Origin: Ectocarpus siliculosus
Taxonomy: Eukaryota > Sar > Phaeophyceae > Ectocarpales > Ectocarpaceae
DNA length: 64,000 nt
Assembly: GCA_000310025.1 (NCBI GenBank)
Contig: FN649743.1
Coordinates: 2,408,658 to 2,472,657, forward strand
Direction of reading: 5' to 3'
The notes beneath the pieces are model-generated. The model did no database searches, was not told the origin of the DNA, and saw only the letters and a program-made list of their open reading frames with translations. Below are positions 59,601 through 64,000 of the stretch, piece after piece. Within the stretch, counting starts at the first letter, position 1. Every line of letters starts with the position of its first letter. Position numbers and translations under genes: made by a program.

Positions 59601-62600
59601 GTTCCATTCCCCGTCGATGAGATACTGTAGATTAGAAATGAACGTGTCCTCTGTCTTTCGTTCCGCGTGATCCAAGCCAAAAATTGTAACGCGTTGTTTC
59701 CCAAATATCGCTCGGACTCCGATCCCTGCTGCTGATGCTGCTATCTACCTACTCTGTGGAAGGAACCTCTACGATCGATGGTGAACGTGTTCGATCGAGA
59801 GCTTTTGCATGAGAATTGTGTAGAATATGTGCCTTCCCACCTGCTTCAAGGAGGTACGGTAGACGTTCCCCTAGTCTATAGTAAAGGCGCCTTAGAATAG
59901 ACTCCAGGTGTTGATCGGAAGGATCTCAACCTAGCCATCAAATCGGGTAGATAGCTACAATAGCAGTCGGGAATAAGGTTCGTTACTATCCTACCCTTTT
60001 GTGTATCCTGGCGATGTTGGCGAAGAACCTGCGTGGCACCACTGGTTGTTGATGGTTGAGTTGCAAATTTTGGTGCGACAGTGCTGCAGTCGATGCTGGT
60101 GCGGCTGCTCCCTATCCACGCGAAGGTCGCACACTTCTCACTCGACAAGATGAGCGTTTCACAATGCGACGGCGATCACTTCGACAGTGCCTTACGGGTT
60201 TGTTTGGCATCCCGTTCTTCGTGACTATTCTTTGGGCTAGGTTTGGTTAGGTTTCCTCTTTCTTCTTCGTTTTGCCGTCGCTCACGTTCTACATCTACCA
60301 GATGGTTATTCTTACTCCAGGTGAACGGCTCAGACCACCCGCGCCACGTAGTATTTCTGATCATGCTCGTCTTAACGCACAGCCGGTTTGTTTGATTCTG
60401 GTTCACGTCTCTTGTTGGTTGGTGGTCCCCACGCTCCCGCGCGTTCCCTCCTTGCGTTTCTGTCTGGATGTGTGGCCGCAGGCGATGGTTTCCCTGCTCT
60501 TCAGCTTCATGGTAATCTGGGACTTGCCCAACCTTCGACGGGGCGTGACTGCCCTCAAGACCTCAAGGCTCAGCTTCGCGTACAACACCATATCTCCCCA
60601 GGTGCGTGTGTCGGCGTTTGCGTGCCGTCAAGCCAGAGAGGGGCAAGGCGGCCGCCACGCGTGTTCCGGCCTCTACCACGACTCCTGCCTTCGACGCGTG
60701 CTCCCCTCGCGTGATGTTCAATGAACTTCACAGCCGGCAGACTCATGAGTACTAATGTCCTGTGGTCAAGCGGGACCTCGTTTTCGAGTCGTCCTCGATT
60801 ACATTTGCTGGCAGTAAAAGGCAGCAAGGGTGTGTTGGGTAGGGTACGGGTACGCTCGGTAGGGTATGGAGGGCTTTACTGAGCGTACCGGGAATTCGGT
60901 AGGGTACTATACCGGCGAAAATACCGGCGGTGTACCTCGGTACGTACCCTACCGAATACACCCTTGAAAATTTGCACAGCATCAAGCGCGATACACGGGA
61001 GACTTTGCATACAGAAGCGACGCTGGTGCATGCCCGCCTTGGAAATGTAGATTACGTCTCGAGTTGTCAACCATGTTCCGCCGTATGTCCAAGACTACAA
61101 TGCCGACGTGCGGAATGATCCTGTGTGCCACGTTCGGATGCGAACGTAACGCAGGTGAGCATCTTTGCCAAGCTGGTTGGGCAGAGCTTCGAAGTCCAAT
61201 GTGAGTCGGTTGGCTTAACTTGTTGTTGTCAACTCTTGAACCGAAATAGTTCAGTTTCGACACCTCTGGTGTCTGATTTTCACTTGCGTCATACGTCTCG
61301 CTGTCTACGGTGATTTAAGTGCGGACGCACACTAGGTTGGTACATACGCACCTTACCGTTTCCTTTGTGCAGAGTTGTAACGACCCCAGGTACAGTTGGC
61401 ACACTTGCCAGGTTCAGAACGAACCCTGCTCGCATCCCTCAGTATGCATATTGGATTGAAACCCGTGGTGTGGTCTAGACCGTCTTGTATTTTTTTCGCG
61501 ATAAGTATTTCGACGCGTCTCGGCAGCTTGACAGATACTTGGTTGGTGCAGAATGACCCTGGAACTCGAGAGTATGAAGGCGTTGGCTCTCAAGGATTTT
61601 TCGAGGAAGCCTGGATGAGCGATGACGATGATGGTCGACTTGTCTCGCACGAACGGTCCACGTAGAGCCTAACTGTGCTTGCTTCCCGTGGCCCTCCTCC
61701 TTTCCACTAAGTACACCCACTCTTTGCTTCTCATGCCTGGCCCATGCGCTTTTTCTGTGGATTCTTCTGACTTGTTTGGGCAGTCACGATCGCGGTCATC
61801 AACACCATCCTCACTACAGCAGGTATGTCCCGCGACGGGCAACTGTTGTGTCGCCGAGTGTCATCTACCCAGTGTGGTGCAGAATGCTCCCCGCTAGCCG
61901 GCATCCACCCCTTGGTTGTCCTTGGAAGGATATTTATGGCGTTGCGATGTTTAATTGCTGTGAGCTTCGTTTATGCAGTTGGTTCGAAGGTATTTTGAGT
62001 CAGTTTTCAGCAATATGAGTTACATCCATTTCACAACCGTTTTTTCAAGGGTACCTCCTTCAAACGACAAATTGTCTCGTCGACGCGCGATCGTGGGCGA
62101 AGTGTCGACCACGAGTTGTGCTTCGACGTTCAAATTAGGAAGGAAAACATCGAAACGCCTCTTCGAGACAGTTCGGTATACCTTGTAGACTGTATCCACG
62201 AACGGCAGCGTAAGCGTGTTGTTGCCTACGCCTGACAGCTGTGCCGTGCGATTTGTTTCTTGCAGCCTACGGTAAGCCCGTTGTTTTGCAGGTTGTTCGT
62301 GTTTGGTCACAAGGTTAGCGTTGCTGCTTTCGTACCCCCTCCCGCCGTCTCGAAGGCTGCGGAGATAACCAGCACGTTGCCATGGTGTAATGCCAGTTGC
62401 GCTGCGTCGTGCATCCACACAATGGTGTACCATGGAACCTGTTGGGTGGCACCCTCTTATGGTTCATGCGGCGCAGCGCGATCAAAAGTCGCGTATATGA
62501 TGCGTGGTGGTGAAATGGCGTCGATCGACCGCTGTCCATGCGGTTCTCTCTCGTGCCGGGCAATGTTTAACGGTTCAGGTCTGATCGCCCTGGGTGTGAG

Positions 62601-64000
62601 CGGGCCACTAGTGCTGTCCTTCATCGTGTTCCTCTGCAGCTTTGTGCCTGTCGTCGGCGTCTTTATCTCCACCCTGCCAATGGCTGTCGCTGCTCTGGGT
62701 GACTACGGCATGTCCAAGGTACGTGTATCACAACCACCGAACTCGGCGAATTGTTTTAGGCGCCGGAGGCACCCTGCCGTAGTGGTCTTGCGCTTGCGTT
62801 CGGTAGTTATCGCGGCCTTCGACGCAGAAGTGTTTTTGTGCGAATCACTTGTCCGTTGCGTCACGTGCCCTTGCAGCTGTGTGTGGCGGCGGAAGTGGCT
62901 CTGCTGTTGGTCCTGAAATAACCAAAGTAGACATGGTTCGGGCTAGAGGCGTTGTCAGTTTTGCCCAGGGATCGTCACGGCCTCTAGACCTGCCGTTGTT
63001 GCATGAAGTGAGCGTTCTTGCTTGTATGCATGCACTGCTCTCTTGTGCCAGATGCGGGACATTTGTTTTGTTGCTCTGAAGAATCACCAGTCCACCGGGC
63101 AACACGTGACGATCCGCGCGACATTTTTCGTGAACGCATGTCTTGAAATGCGTTGATCATGGCCCGTTGCGTGTCGTATTTTCTTGTTCAGGTTTTCCAG
63201 ATTTTGCTGATGATATTCGGCGTGCACGCTGTTGAGGCCTACTTCCTTAATCCACAGGTACGATCTGCTCCGTTCCAGTTTGTGGAAGTTCCTTAACCAA
63301 GTGGATGCGTGTTCGCAATGGGACTGGTGTGGAACACCTGTATTTTTTGTGAAGTGTCACGTAGCTGCTCTGGGGCACTAGTGCTTCGAAAAACGTGTGC
63401 GCGGGCTATTTTGCTGTTGCGCTTACCCTGCTGTAGACCCAATCTCTTGGTCGACGCCAATCACGACTGAGTCTCCGTAGTGGACATGGTAAGAAGGTAA
63501 TCGGAAGGTCAAGGTGTAGCTATTGCTCGCTACGAGGGCAGGCAGGTTTCTGCGCTGATGTTTGGGCAAGAGAAACAGATTCCACAAAGTAGGGAGGTAC
63601 CACAAGTGGTTCGCCTTCTCATGCCACCAAAAGGCGCATGGAAGATCCGTACATCCATCAGTGGTCTCTGTTGAATCCAGTATCGCCGCTATTCCCAGCT
63701 CGGCGTCTCAATCCCGCGGTGTACCAGTATCCCCCTCTCTGCACGGCATCGATTTGTTTCTAACGCGTCCCCCCAACCCCCGTGACCGTGCAACGTTTTC
63801 GTGGCGGCAGATCTACGCGTCGAAGCTGAAGCTTCACCCCGTCGTGGTGATCGGAGTCCTCTACGTAGCCGAGCACCTGGTCGGAGTGCAGGGGCTAATC
63901 ATGGCGGTGCCGTGCGCTGTCTTCGTGATCAACAACGTTATCCTCGGCAACGTTGGCGACGCTGCCGCGGACAAGAGCGACTCCATCGCAGCGACTGCTT
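56624..64000 (+). CDS. AI-2E/PerM (UPF0118) family transporter, 3' end outside window
   Basis: Twelve phase-compatible exons: 56624-56812, 57236-57378, 57988-58117, 58730-58798, 59079-59167, 59397-59574, 60482-60601, 61155-61200, 61784-61822, 62579-62718, 63192-63257 and 63811-beyond 64000, at least 466 residues. Hydrophobic segments occur in family order: LGAWMLFALVL and FYGVMLGTFVMSYMG; ASVYILLLMTVITSLTVIIA; a long soluble middle (residues about 160-260); AMVSLLFSFMVIWDL; then FTIAVINTILTTAGLIALGV, a SFVPVVGVFISTLPMAVAAL segment, and the diagnostic VEAYFLNPQIYASKLKLHPVV with VQGLIMAVPCAVFVINN. These correspond to the PerM features (FVPxVG, E-x-N/P-x-lxG-k-LHP, GllxAvPxaa). The family exports small molecules or ions and functions as AI-2 exporter or Na+/H+ antiporter in bacteria; the substrate here is unknown. 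The start codon is tentative, and a targeting exon may lie upstream. Confidence 0.85.
57655..57760 (+). repeat. 53-bp tandem duplication in transporter intron 2
   Basis: Units 57655-57707 and 57708-57760 differ at two positions or so; each contains GGCTGAGGCATTCTGTACA. Confidence 0.85.
60825..60966. mobile_element. 142-bp MITE-like element in transporter intron 7
   Basis: Terminal inverted repeats CAAGGGTGTGTTGGGTAGGG and the reverse complement of CCCTACCGAATACACCCTTG (three mismatches or so). The interior is itself made of GGTAGGGTA/TACCCTACC and GGTACG/CGTACC inverted motifs. No ORF; target-site duplication not clear. Confidence 0.75.

Noticed and set aside
1-64000. CRISPR array, integrated virus or bacterial defence system
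   Set aside because: No regularly spaced direct repeats with unique spacers and no viral capsid, polymerase or integrase genes were seen; repeats found are microsatellites, snoRNA paralogues, foldbacks and a SINE.

Overview
The window is nuclear DNA from an intron-rich eukaryote, most likely a brown alga (Phaeophyceae, Ectocarpus-like) or a close stramenopile relative. The evidence is: short conserved exons with GT-AG introns of 0.2-4 kb; intronic (CT)n microsatellites; a bipartite plastid presequence with an A|F cleavage context; and a gene set that mixes plastid, ciliary and spliceosomal functions. All gene models were built by hand from splice-site phase and family similarity. No database search was possible, so exon borders are predictions.

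Layout. 0.5-6.6 kb (-): SMYD-like SET-domain protein, running off the left edge. 9.8-16.5 kb (+): large low-complexity protein interrupted by a 100-N gap that is flanked by a 270-bp duplicated contig end. 17.4-20.1 kb (-): B9D2, a ciliary transition-zone protein. 21.85-27.65 kb (+): plastid-type Cpn10/GroES chaperonin; its 3.8-kb first intron carries seven same-strand C/D snoRNA-like genes, five of the U80/snR60 family and two of a second family. 29.6-30.3 kb (-): tandemly repeated ORF. 30.38-30.68 kb: tRNA-derived SINE with target-site duplication. 31.5-32.9 kb (-): frameshifted ankyrin pseudogene. 34.9-39.9 kb (-): splicing factor RBM22. 40.9-43.3 kb (+): FAM177-like protein. 44.95-48.25 kb (+): YaaA-family protein with a histone-H1-like basic tail. 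50.5-52.7 kb (-): four-TM protein ending in a KKxx ER-retrieval signal. 56.6 kb to the right edge (+): AI-2E/PerM-family multi-pass transporter.

The genes are unrelated housekeeping functions (chromatin, splicing, protein folding, cilium, membrane transport), not an operon-like system. The most notable element is the snoRNA array inside the chaperonin intron. Expressing the host pre-mRNA would co-produce several guides aimed at neighbouring LSU rRNA sites, tying ribosome modification to a plastid chaperonin transcript.
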